From Streptomyces sp. NBC_01016 (GTDB taxonomy: Bacteria > Actinomycetota > Actinomycetes > Streptomycetales > Streptomycetaceae): a stretch of 64,000 nucleotides of DNA. The notes beneath the pieces were generated by a model, which ran no database searches, was not told the DNA's origin, and saw only the letters and a program-made list of their open reading frames with translations. The position numbers were made by a program, and so were the translations under genes. Where the stretch lies: the NCBI RefSeq assembly GCF_026341035.1, contig NZ_JAPEOQ010000001.1:4030001-4094000 (forward strand). Direction: 5' to 3'. The number at the start of each line of letters is the position of its first letter. The stretch's first letter is position 1. Positions 41,530 through 49,292 of this stretch are shown here, piece by piece.

Positions 41530-43728
41530 ATGACGCAGAGCACGACCATCCGCTGGGAACAGGACGACACCGGCGTCGTCACGCTCGTCCTGGACGACCC
41601 CAACCAGTCCGCGAACACCATGAACCAGGCGTTCAAGGACTCCATCGCCGCGATCGCCGACCGCGCCGAGGCCGAGCTGGCCGCGAACCCCGAGTCCATC
41701 CGCGGGTTCATCTACACCTCCGCCAAGAAGACCTTCTTCGCGGGCGGTGACCTCAAGGACATGATGAAGGCCGGGCCGGACGACGCCCGGTCCGTCTTCG
41801 AGACCGGCATCGGCATCAAGAACTCGCTGCGCCGCATCGAGACCCTCGGCAAGCCCGTCGTCGCCGCCATCAACGGCGCGGCCCTGGGCGGCGGTTACGA
41901 GATCGCACTCGCCAGCCACCACCGCGTCGCCCTCGACGCGCCGGGCTCGAAGATCGGCCTCCCCGAGGTCACGCTCGGCCTGCTCCCCGCGGGCGGCGGC
42001 GTCACCCGCACCGTCCGCCTCATGGGCATCGCCGACGCGCTCCTCAAGGTGCTGCTCCAGGGCACCCAGTACGCCCCGCAGCGCGCCCTGGAGAACGGCC
42101 TGATCCACGAAGTGGCCGCCACCCGCGAGGAGATGATCGAGAAGGCCCGCGCCTTCATCGACGCCAACCCCGAGTCGCAGCAGCCCTGGGACAAGCCCGG
42201 CTACCGCATCCCCGGCGGCACCCCGGCCAGCCCCAAGCTCGCCGCGAACCTGCCCGCCTTCCCGGCCAACCTGAAGAAGCAGCTGAACGGCGCCCCGTAC
42301 CCCGCGCCCCGCAACATCCTCGCTGCGGCCGTCGAGGGCTCCCAGGTCGACTTCGAGAACGCCCTCGCCATCGAGGCCCGCTACTTCACCGAGCTGGTCA
42401 CCGGGCAGACCGCGAAGAACATGATCCAGGCGTTCTTCTTCGACCTCCAGGCCGTGAACTCGGGCGCCAACCGCCCCAAGGGCATCGAGCCCCGCAAGGT
42501 CCGGAAGGTCGCCGTCCTCGGCGCCGGCATGATGGGCGCCGGCATCGCCTACTCCTGCGCCCGCGCGGGCATCGAGGTGGTCCTGAAGGACGTGTCCGCC
42601 GAGTCCGCCGCCAAGGGCAAGGCCTACTCCGAGAAGCTGTGCGCCAAGGCCGTCAAGCGCGGCCGCACGACCCAGGAGAAGGCGGACGCGCTGCTCGCCC
42701 GCATCACCCCGGCCTCCGACCCGCAGGCCGTGGCCGGCTGCGACGCCGTCATCGAGGCCGTCTTCGAGGACCCGTCGCTCAAGCACAAGGTGTTCCAGGA
42801 GATCCAGGACATCGTCGCCCCCGACGCCCTGCTCTGCTCCAACACCTCGACGCTGCCCATCACCGCCCTCGCCGAGGGCGTCGAGCGGCAGGCCGACTTC
42901 ATTGGTCTGCACTTCTTCTCGCCCGTCGACAAGATGCCGCTCGTCGAGATCATCAAGGGCGGAGCCACCGGCGACGAGGCCCTCGCCCGCGCCTTCGACC
43001 TCGTACGGCAGATCAACAAGACGCCCATCGTGGTCAACGACTCGCGCGGCTTCTTCACCTCGCGCGTCATCGGGCACTTCATCAACGAGGGCGTGGCCAT
43101 GGTCGGCGAGGGCGTCGAGCCCGCGTCGGTCGAGCAGGCGGCGGGCCAGGCCGGCTACCCGGCCAAGGTGCTCTCCCTCATGGACGAGCTGACCCTCACC
43201 CTGCCCCGCAAGATCCGCGAGGAGACGAAGGCGGCGATCGTCGAGGCCGGCGGCACCTGGGAGACGCACCCGGCCGAGGCGGTCATCGACCGGATGGTCG
43301 ACGAGTTCGGGCGGCCGGGCCGCAGCGGGGGAGCGGGCTTCTACGAGTACGGCGAGGACGGCAAGCGCGCCGGTCTGTGGCCGGGTCTGCGCGAGCATTT
43401 CACCAAGCCTGGTACCGAGATCCCGTTCGAGACTGTGCCTTTTAAAGACATGAAGGAGCGCATGCTCTTCTCCGAGTCCTTGGACACGGTGCGGTTGCTG
43501 GAGGAGGGCGTCCTCACGTCCGTCGCCGACGCCAACATCGGCTCCATCTTCGGCATCGGCTTCCCCGGCTGGACCGGCGGCGTGCTCCAGTACATCAACG
43601 GCTACGAGGGCGGCCTGCCCGGATTCGTCGCCCGCTCGCGCGAGCTGGCCGAGCGCTACGGCGACCGGTTCCTGCCGCCCGCGCTGCTCGTGGAGAAGGC
43701 AGAAAAGGGCGAGACGTTCAAGGACTGA
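41530..43728 (+). CDS. fadB: FadB/FadJ-type enoyl-CoA hydratase / 3-hydroxyacyl-CoA dehydrogenase fusion
   Basis: Multifunctional beta-oxidation alpha subunit, 732 residues. The N-terminal crotonase domain has K-K-T-F-F-A-G-G-D-L-K-D-M, N-G-A-A-L-G-G-G-Y-E and the glutamate-bearing L-P-E-V-T-L-G-L-L-P. From about residue 325 a dehydrogenase domain begins with V-A-V-L-G-A-G-M-M-G-A-G, then C-S-N-T-S-T-L-P-I, G-L-H-F-F-S-P-V, and the C-terminal dimerisation domain with G-R-S-G-G-A-G-F-Y-E-Y. With the preceding thiolase it forms the alpha2-beta2 trifunctional complex. Its last 11 bases overlap the convergent MerR gene. Confidence 0.95.
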   Translation: MTQSTTIRWEQDDTGVVTLVLDDPNQSANTMNQAFKDSIAAIADRAEAELAANPESIRGFIYTSAKKTFFAGGDLKDMMKAGPDDARSVFETGIGIKNSLRRIETLGKPVVAAINGAALGGGYEIALASHHRVALDAPGSKIGLPEVTLGLLPAGGGVTRTVRLMGIADALLKVLLQGTQYAPQRALENGLIHEVAATREEMIEKARAFIDANPESQQPWDKPGYRIPGGTPASPKLAANLPAFPANLKKQLNGAPYPAPRNILAAAVEGSQVDFENALAIEARYFTELVTGQTAKNMIQAFFFDLQAVNSGANRPKGIEPRKVRKVAVLGAGMMGAGIAYSCARAGIEVVLKDVSAESAAKGKAYSEKLCAKAVKRGRTTQEKADALLARITPASDPQAVAGCDAVIEAVFEDPSLKHKVFQEIQDIVAPDALLCSNTSTLPITALAEGVERQADFIGLHFFSPVDKMPLVEIIKGGATGDEALARAFDLVRQINKTPIVVNDSRGFFTSRVIGHFINEGVAMVGEGVEPASVEQAAGQAGYPAKVLSLMDELTLTLPRKIREETKAAIVEAGGTWETHPAEAVIDRMVDEFGRPGRSGGAGFYEYGEDGKRAGLWPGLREHFTKPGTEIPFETVPFKDMKERMLFSESLDTVRLLEEGVLTSVADANIGSIFGIGFPGWTGGVLQYINGYEGGLPGFVARSRELAERYGDRFLPPALLVEKAEKGETFKD

Positions 43729-44455
43729 CGCCGGGTCCCGGTGGCTCCGGGAGGCGCTCCGTCGTACGGAACGCCTCCCGGAGCTCCTCCTTCAGCGAGC
43801 GCTGGAACGCCGTCAACAGCGCCTGAACGACCAGCGGTTGCATATGGGCCGACAGCGACTTCACGTCCTGCTCGGCCCTTTGCGACACCTCGGAGCTGAA
43901 GAGCCGGGCCAGCTCCTGCGCCGCGCCCCGCGAGTGCTCCACGAGCACCTCGCGCGAGGCCAGGATCGCGTCCAACGACAGCGGTACGTCGAGGAGTTGG
44001 ACGCCGAGCCGCAGCTGCCCCGTGTCGCAGCGGTAGGTGTCGTCGCCTTCCCGCGTCAGCACGTCCATCGCCGCAAGCCGCGCGAGGTTCTCCTCGGTCA
44101 GCTCCCGGCCCGCGCGCCCGTCGAGCTCGCTCCGGGTCAGCGTCTCGACCGTGTCGGGAGCCCAACTCGCCACCACCGCACGGTGGATCGCCAGATCCTG
44201 TGCACTCAGGTCGGCCGGCAGCTGCTCCAGATAGCGCTCGATCGCGGCCAGCGTCATGCCCTGGTGCTGCAACTCCTCGATCAGTGCGAGCCGCGCGACG
44301 TGGTCGGGCCCGTAGTGCCCCACCCGGCGCGGCCCGATCACCGGCGGCGGCAGCAGGCCCCGCGTGCTGTAGAAGCGGATCGTGCGGACCGTGACGCCGG
44401 CGTGGGCCGCGAGCTCGTCGACGGTCAGCGTGGGGGCCTCGGTGTCCGTCGTCAT
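43718..44455 (-). CDS. MerR-family transcriptional regulator
   Basis: DNA-binding regulator of 245 residues with the MerR helix-turn-helix at about 9-77: L-T-V-D-E-L-A-A-H-A-G-V-T-V-R-T-I-R-F-Y-S-T-R-G-L-L. The long C-terminal half (about 160 residues, helical, with Q-S-L-like four-helix character) lacks metal-type cysteines and likely senses an organic ligand. AGAGG lies five bases before the ATG. It converges on, and overlaps by 11 bases, the FadB-type gene, so it may regulate the beta-oxidation run, but no operator could be shown. Confidence 0.88.
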   Translation of the reverse strand: MTTDTEAPTLTVDELAAHAGVTVRTIRFYSTRGLLPPPVIGPRRVGHYGPDHVARLALIEELQHQGMTLAAIERYLEQLPADLSAQDLAIHRAVVASWAPDTVETLTRSELDGRAGRELTEENLARLAAMDVLTREGDDTYRCDTGQLRLGVQLLDVPLSLDAILASREVLVEHSRGAAQELARLFSSEVSQRAEQDVKSLSAHMQPLVVQALLTAFQRSLKEELREAFRTTERLPEPPGPGVSP

Positions 44456-44752
44456 CTTCGCCTCTCGCCGCGATCCGGGTACAACAGTATTGCTGACACA
44501 CCGACGTTGTGAAACCCAAGGGGAGTGGAAAGAGGGGTGGTCGACGCCCCCTACGCCTCCTCCGGTTCCACGTCCAGAGGCGTCCCGGCATGTGAGAAGC
44601 GCCGCTATGTGATCTCCGTCACCGCATCGGGGGCGATCTTTGGGGGAAGGTGCCCCTCGGTCCGCACGCCGACAGGGGTGATGCGGACCGAAGCACGTTC
44701 CGGACCCCGGCGGCCCCCACGTCGCCGGGCACCACAGAGTGGACACCCCCTC
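44456..44752. other. Divergent intergenic region with no gene seen
   Basis: These 297 bases separate the MerR gene from the amino-acid permease. I could not find a convincing operator, riboswitch or small gene; open frames here are leader extensions or shadows. Confidence 0.4.
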
Positions 44753-46225
44753 GTGAGCAAGGACGCCCTCAACACGGCCACGGACGCATCCCGCACAGAT
44801 GCCTCCCAGGCGCCCGCCGACGCGGGCGACGCCGGCTACAGCAAGGCCCTCAAGAGCCGCCACATCAACATGATCGCCATCGGCGGCGCGATCGGCACCG
44901 GACTCTTCCTCGGCGCCGGCGGCCGGCTCCACGACGCGGGCCCCGCCCTCGTCTTCGCCTATCTGATCTGCGGGATCTTCGCGTACTTGGTGGTGCGCGC
45001 CCTCGGCGAAATGGTCGTCTACCGGCCCTCGTCCGGTTCCTTCGTGTCGTACGCGCGCGAGTTCCTCGGGGAGAAGGGCGCCTACGTCGCCGGCTGGATG
45101 TACTTCCTGAACTGGTCGATGACGGGCATCGCCGACATCACCGCCGTCGCGCTGTACACGCAGTACTGGAGCGCCTTCACGAGCATCCCGCAGTGGGTGC
45201 TCGCACTGATCGCGCTCGCCGTGGTGCTCTCCGTGAACCTCGTCTCGGTGAAGTACTTCGGCGAGATGGAGTTCTGGTTCTCGATCGTCAAGGTGGCCAC
45301 CCTGGTGGCGTTCCTGTTCGTGGGCATCTTCCTGGTGGCCACGCAGCACCCGGTCGACGGCCACACACCGGGCCTGCACATGATCACGGACAACGGCGGC
45401 TGGATGCCCAGCGGCACCATGGCCGTGGTCCTCGTGATGCAAGGTGTCGTCTTCGCCTACGCCGCCCTCGAACTGGTCGGCGTCGCGGCGGGCGAGACCG
45501 CCGAGCCGCAGAAGGTCGTCCCGCGCGCGGTGAACTCGATCATGTGGCGCGTCGGCCTGTTCTACTGCGGCTCCGTGCTGCTGCTCGCGCTGCTGCTGCC
45601 GTCCACGTCGTACACGTCGGGCGAGAGCCCGTTCGTGACGCTGTTCTCGAAGCTGGGCGTCGGCGGCGTCGGCGACATCATGAACCTGGTCGTGCTCACC
45701 GCGGCCATGTCCTCGCTGAACTCGGGCCTCTACTCCACGGGCCGCATCCTGCGCTCCATGGCCATGTCGGGCTCCGCCCCGAAGTTCACCGCGAAGATGA
45801 ACAAGAGCCAGGTCCCCTTCGGCGGCATCCTGCTCACCGCGGGTGTCGGCGTGCTGGGCGTCGGCCTGAACTATCTGCTGCCCGCCGAGGCGTTCGAGAT
45901 CGTCATCGAGGTCTCGTCGATCGGCATCATCGGCACCTGGGTCATGATCATGGTCGCCCACCTGGCGTTCGTCCGCCGGGCCAAGCAGGGCCTGGTCGAG
46001 CGCCCGAAGTTCCGGCTGCCGTTCTCCCCGTTCACGGAGATCGTCACGATCGTCTTCCTGCTCTCCGTGCTCGGCCTCATGTGGAACGACGAGGAGACCG
46101 GCCGCAAGACGCTCATGCTGATCCCGATCGTCGCGGTGCTGCTCTTCATCGGCTGGTTCCGGGTGCGGCGCAACGTCGACCGCATAGCGTCGGAGGAGCT
46201 GACGAAGGTGGCCGACGGCAACTGA
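44753..46225 (+). CDS. Amino-acid permease (AAT family, asparagine-permease-like)
   Basis: Proton-coupled amino-acid importer of 490 residues with about 12 transmembrane helices. APC/AAT features: S-R-H-I-N-M-I-A-I-G-G-A-I-G-T-G-L-F-L-G near residue 36, A-L-G-E-M-V-V-Y-R-P-S-S-G-S-F, and G-V-A-A-G-E-T-A-E-P-Q-K. The motif set is closest to L-asparagine permease (AnsP), but the substrate is not certain. GTG at 44753 gives a 35-residue hydrophilic N-terminus. It is followed by a strong terminator. Confidence 0.9.
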   Translation: MSKDALNTATDASRTDASQAPADAGDAGYSKALKSRHINMIAIGGAIGTGLFLGAGGRLHDAGPALVFAYLICGIFAYLVVRALGEMVVYRPSSGSFVSYAREFLGEKGAYVAGWMYFLNWSMTGIADITAVALYTQYWSAFTSIPQWVLALIALAVVLSVNLVSVKYFGEMEFWFSIVKVATLVAFLFVGIFLVATQHPVDGHTPGLHMITDNGGWMPSGTMAVVLVMQGVVFAYAALELVGVAAGETAEPQKVVPRAVNSIMWRVGLFYCGSVLLLALLLPSTSYTSGESPFVTLFSKLGVGGVGDIMNLVVLTAAMSSLNSGLYSTGRILRSMAMSGSAPKFTAKMNKSQVPFGGILLTAGVGVLGVGLNYLLPAEAFEIVIEVSSIGIIGTWVMIMVAHLAFVRRAKQGLVERPKFRLPFSPFTEIVTIVFLLSVLGLMWNDEETGRKTLMLIPIVAVLLFIGWFRVRRNVDRIASEELTKVADGN

Positions 46226-46247
46226 GCCGAGCCCGCCTGCCTTCCTT

Positions 46248-46286
46248 CACGGGGCCCCGACGCACTCGGTGCGTTGGGGCCCCGTG
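46248..46286 (+). terminator. Strong stem-loop after the amino-acid permease
   Basis: Arms 46248-46264 and 46270-46286 pair over 17 positions with one G-T wobble and a five-base loop CTCGG. It starts 22 bases after the permease stop. Confidence 0.85.
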
Positions 46287-46307
46287 CCATGGGGGTAGGA
46301 CACAGGC

Positions 46308-46613
46308 ATGTCGCTGGTTCCGTGGGACGCGCACGTCAAGATCGGGCAGCTGGCCGCATTCTTCGCGGCCCTGGCGACGGCATGGATCACCTCCGCCCGC
46401 CGGCGCCGCCCCCGCGCCGCGCCGGACCCACCGGAGCCGCCCCCGCCACCGACCCCGGCCCCGCTCCCGGCCCATGTCGTCCCCTGCCGCCCGGCGCCCG
46501 CCACGGAGGCCGTCACGGACCTGTGCACCTGCGTCTCGGAGCTGGCCTCCGACCTGGCGAAGCGCTACGCGGACGACGGCCGCCGGCCACCGGACCCGGA
46601 CGCGCATACTTGA
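46308..46613 (+). CDS. Small proline-rich membrane protein, unknown
   Basis: Hypothetical protein of 101 residues. An N-terminal membrane segment (L-A-A-F-F-A-A-L-A-T-A-W-I) is followed by R-R-R-R, a proline-rich stretch of about 30 residues, and a C-terminal helix with three cysteines. AGGA lies eight bases before the ATG. It stands between a terminator and the DUF2236 gene. Coding potential is moderate; I recognise no family. Confidence 0.55.
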   Translation: MSLVPWDAHVKIGQLAAFFAALATAWITSARRRRPRAAPDPPEPPPPPTPAPLPAHVVPCRPAPATEAVTDLCTCVSELASDLAKRYADDGRRPPDPDAHT

Positions 46614-46664
46614 TCAGAGACGAGACCCGCAGGCTCCATACGCACCACAAGGAGCAGCACCCCC

Positions 46665-47510
46665 ATGAAGCAGCACGACCCGGACCCGCCCCCGCCCCCG
46701 CCCGGCGGCATCCTCTGGGAGACGGCAGGGGACATCCGCGCCCTGCTCGCGCTGCCCGCCGCGTTCGTGCTCCAGGTCGCGCACCCGGCCGTCGGCGCGG
46801 GCGTCGACGACCACTCGGTGTTCCGCACCGACCCCTGGGGCCGCGGCGAACGCTCGCTGACCTCGGTGATGCTCTGGGTCTACGGGGGAGAGGCGGCAGC
46901 CGAAGAAGGTCGCAGGCTCCGCCGCCTCCACCGCACCATCCAGGGCACCGACCCGCACGGCCGCCGCTACCACGCCCTCACCCCGGCCTACTACGCCTGG
47001 GTGCACGCCACCGGCTTCCCCGTCTCCCGCTACGCGCGCCGCTACTTCGCCACACCGTTCACGCCCGAGGAGGACGAGCGGTTCTACGCGGAGTGGCTGA
47101 TGGTCGGCCGTATCCTCGGCATCCACGACCGGGACATGCCGCAGACGGTCGAGGAGTTCTGGCCGTACTACCGCAAGACGCTCGCGCAGGAGATCCAGCG
47201 AAACCCGGTGGTGGACGAACTGACGGCCCGCACCCGCCCCCTCCCACCCCCACCGGGCCACCACCCCGTCCTCACCCTCCTGTGGCCGCTCCTGCGCCCA
47301 CTCCTGACCCGCACGATGAGCTTCCTCTCGACGGGCCTGCTTCCCCCGGAGGCGAGGGATGCCATCGGCCTGCCTTGGACCCCGAGACAGGAACGCCGCC
47401 TACGCCGCTTCGCGGCACTGGTGAGGCTGGCGGCCCCCCGCCTCCCGGAACGCTTCCGCTACTTGCCGATGGCACGAAGGGCGCGCAATTCAGGCCTCGA
47501 CGGAGATTGA
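46665..47510 (+). CDS. MpaB/DUF2236-family oxygenase
   Basis: Protein of 281 residues of the oxygenase MpaB (DUF2236) family, whose characterised fungal member cleaves a prenyl chain and whose bacterial relatives include latex-clearing-type haem proteins. Family features: L-L-A-L-P-A-A-F-V-L-Q-V-A-H-P-A-V-G-A-G-V, H-A-T-G-F-P-V and E-R-F-Y-A-E-W. A proline run follows the first four residues. AAGGAG precedes the ATG. The last codons and stop lie inside a dispersed repeat element, so the natural C-terminus may have been altered. Confidence 0.85.
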   Translation: MKQHDPDPPPPPPGGILWETAGDIRALLALPAAFVLQVAHPAVGAGVDDHSVFRTDPWGRGERSLTSVMLWVYGGEAAAEEGRRLRRLHRTIQGTDPHGRRYHALTPAYYAWVHATGFPVSRYARRYFATPFTPEEDERFYAEWLMVGRILGIHDRDMPQTVEEFWPYYRKTLAQEIQRNPVVDELTARTRPLPPPPGHHPVLTLLWPLLRPLLTRTMSFLSTGLLPPEARDAIGLPWTPRQERRLRRFAALVRLAAPRLPERFRYLPMARRARNSGLDGD

Positions 47511-47566
47511 GCAGCCATTCAAGCCCCTGCGGCGATTGAGCAGCGGGGCCCGGGGCAGAGCCCCGC
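47489..47566. repeat. Duplicated Streptomyces dispersed repeat with terminator-like hairpin
   Basis: Two 27-bp copies (47489-47515 and 47518-47544) share 22 bases, including GATTGAGCAGC, and lead into a perfect GCGGGGC/GCCCCGC hairpin at 47543-47566. The first copy encodes the end of the DUF2236 protein. The block lies between two convergent genes and can act as their terminator. Confidence 0.65.
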
Positions 47567-47589
47567 GACCGCAACCCCGCCGCAGCGAA

Positions 47590-49065
47590 TCAACGCTCCG
47601 AGTGCACCCCATTCGTGGCAGCAATCCGCTTCCACGACTTGGGCTGCGCCGCCCGGGACCCGTCCGAAACCGCGGACGCGGCCGGCTTCGACGGCTGGTA
47701 CAGCCACGTGTCGAACAACCCACCCAACCGCTCTCCGGAGACCCGCTCCGCATACCCGATGAAGTCGGAGACACTCGCGTTGCCGTACGCGTGCTGCTTC
47801 GGCCACCCCTTCAAAATCGCAAAGAAGTCCTTCTCGCCAACGGCATTCCGCAACGCCTGAATCGCAAGCGCCCCCCGGTCATAGACCGCCGCGTCGAACT
47901 GGTTCTCCGCCCCCGGATCCCCCGGCTTCACCGTCCAGAACGCGTCGTCCGCCGGATGCTGCGCGTACGTGTAGTCGGCGAGCTCCTGGGCCGTGCCCTC
48001 GCCCTCCTTCTCCGACCACAGCCACTGCGCGTACCGTGCGAACCCCTCGTTGATCCAGATGTCCTTCCACCCACGCACGGAGACACTGTCGCCGTACCAC
48101 TGGTGCGCCAACTCATGAACGACAACGGACACATTGGACCCATTGGCGAACTGCTTCGGCGAATAGAACGGCCGCGTCTGCGTCTCAAGCGCAAAGCTCG
48201 ACGGCACGTTGGGCACATACCCGCCCAGCGCCTCGAACGGATACTTCCCGTAGACCGACTCCAGCCACTCGGCGACCTCGGTCGTCCGCTCCACGCTCGC
48301 CTTCGCCGCGCCCTCGTTCGCGCCGAGGTCCTTGCTGTACGCGTTGACGACGGGGAGCCCGTCCGCGGTCTTGTCCGTCGTGATGTCGAACTTGCCGACC
48401 GCCAGGGTGGACAGATACGTGGCCTGCGGATGGGCCGACCGCCAGTTGAACCGCGTCCACCCGAGCTTCGAACTCTGCGACTGCAACGTTCCGTTGGAGA
48501 TCGCCTGCGTACCGTCGGGAACCGCGACCGACACGTCGTACGTGGCCTTGTCGAGCGGATGGTCGTTGGAGGGGAACCACCAGGCCGCCGCCTCCGGCTC
48601 GTTGGCCGCGACGCCGCCGTCCGGGGTGCGCTGCCACGACGTGAAGCCCCAGAGCTTCACGTCGGACGGCTTGCCCGCGTACTTGACCACGACGGTGAAG
48701 GGCGTGCCCTTCGGCAGCCCGGCCGCCGGGGTGACCTCCAGCTCCTGCACGTCGGACTTCGCGAACTTCGCCTTCTTGCCGTTCACCCGGACCTCGCTCG
48801 CCGTGAGCCCGAAGTCGAGGTTGAAGCGCGACAGGTCCTGCGTGGAGGAGGCGAGAATCGTCGCCGTGCCCTCCAACTGGTCCGTCTTCGGCTGGTACTT
48901 GAGTCGCAGGTCGTAGTGGGAGACGTCGTAGCCGCCGTTCCCGTACGTCGGGTAGTAGGGATCACCGATGCCCGACGCCCCCGGTTCGAAGTCCGCGGCC
49001 GATGCCGGGATCGCCAGCAGCAGAGAGGCCGCGAGTGCGCCGGGGGCGATGAGTCTGCGGTACAC
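47590..49065 (-). CDS. Secreted M1-family zinc metallopeptidase
   Basis: Exported aminopeptidase-type enzyme of 491 residues. A Sec signal (L-I-A-P-G-A-L-A-A-S-L-L-L-A-I-P-A-S-A) precedes the beta-saddle domain; the zinc site is H317-E318-L-A-H321 with E340 in N-E-G-F-A, and Y-G-D-S follows. Instead of the usual G-x-M-E-N substrate motif it has S-F-A-L-E-T-Q, as in other short actinobacterial M1 enzymes. It lacks the long C-terminal helical domain of PepN. GTG start with GGAG five bases upstream. It is divergent from the X-Pro peptidase gene, forming a peptidase locus. Confidence 0.92.
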   Translation of the reverse strand: MYRRLIAPGALAASLLLAIPASAADFEPGASGIGDPYYPTYGNGGYDVSHYDLRLKYQPKTDQLEGTATILASSTQDLSRFNLDFGLTASEVRVNGKKAKFAKSDVQELEVTPAAGLPKGTPFTVVVKYAGKPSDVKLWGFTSWQRTPDGGVAANEPEAAAWWFPSNDHPLDKATYDVSVAVPDGTQAISNGTLQSQSSKLGWTRFNWRSAHPQATYLSTLAVGKFDITTDKTADGLPVVNAYSKDLGANEGAAKASVERTTEVAEWLESVYGKYPFEALGGYVPNVPSSFALETQTRPFYSPKQFANGSNVSVVVHELAHQWYGDSVSVRGWKDIWINEGFARYAQWLWSEKEGEGTAQELADYTYAQHPADDAFWTVKPGDPGAENQFDAAVYDRGALAIQALRNAVGEKDFFAILKGWPKQHAYGNASVSDFIGYAERVSGERLGGLFDTWLYQPSKPAASAVSDGSRAAQPKSWKRIAATNGVHSER

Positions 49066-49292
49066 GGAAACTCCAAGTCGTAGGGGACGTCAGGCGGTTG
49101 CCGGCCCCGTACGGATCACGTCCGTGGCCGACACAGCGACCCTATTCAGCACCCCGTGCCCCGGTCATGTCCATGGCCGCACCAGCCACACGATCGTCAT
49201 CTGGCCGACATGTGCCTTTGCACCCCACGGACCTGTCTTCCACACCTACGGCCCTCTGTTGCACGGCAGTTGACCCGTGTAGCTTCCGCGCC

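Noticed and set aside
41530..43728. The FadB-type gene as two separate genes
   Set aside because: One frame runs without interruption through the crotonase and dehydrogenase domains with the expected linker.
44456..44752. A riboswitch upstream of the amino-acid permease
   Set aside because: I could not find the conserved core of any known amino-acid riboswitch in this stretch.
49259..49285. TTGCAC and TAGCTT as a promoter for the X-Pro peptidase
   Set aside because: The spacing is only 15 bases and the boxes are weak; not strong enough to list as a feature.
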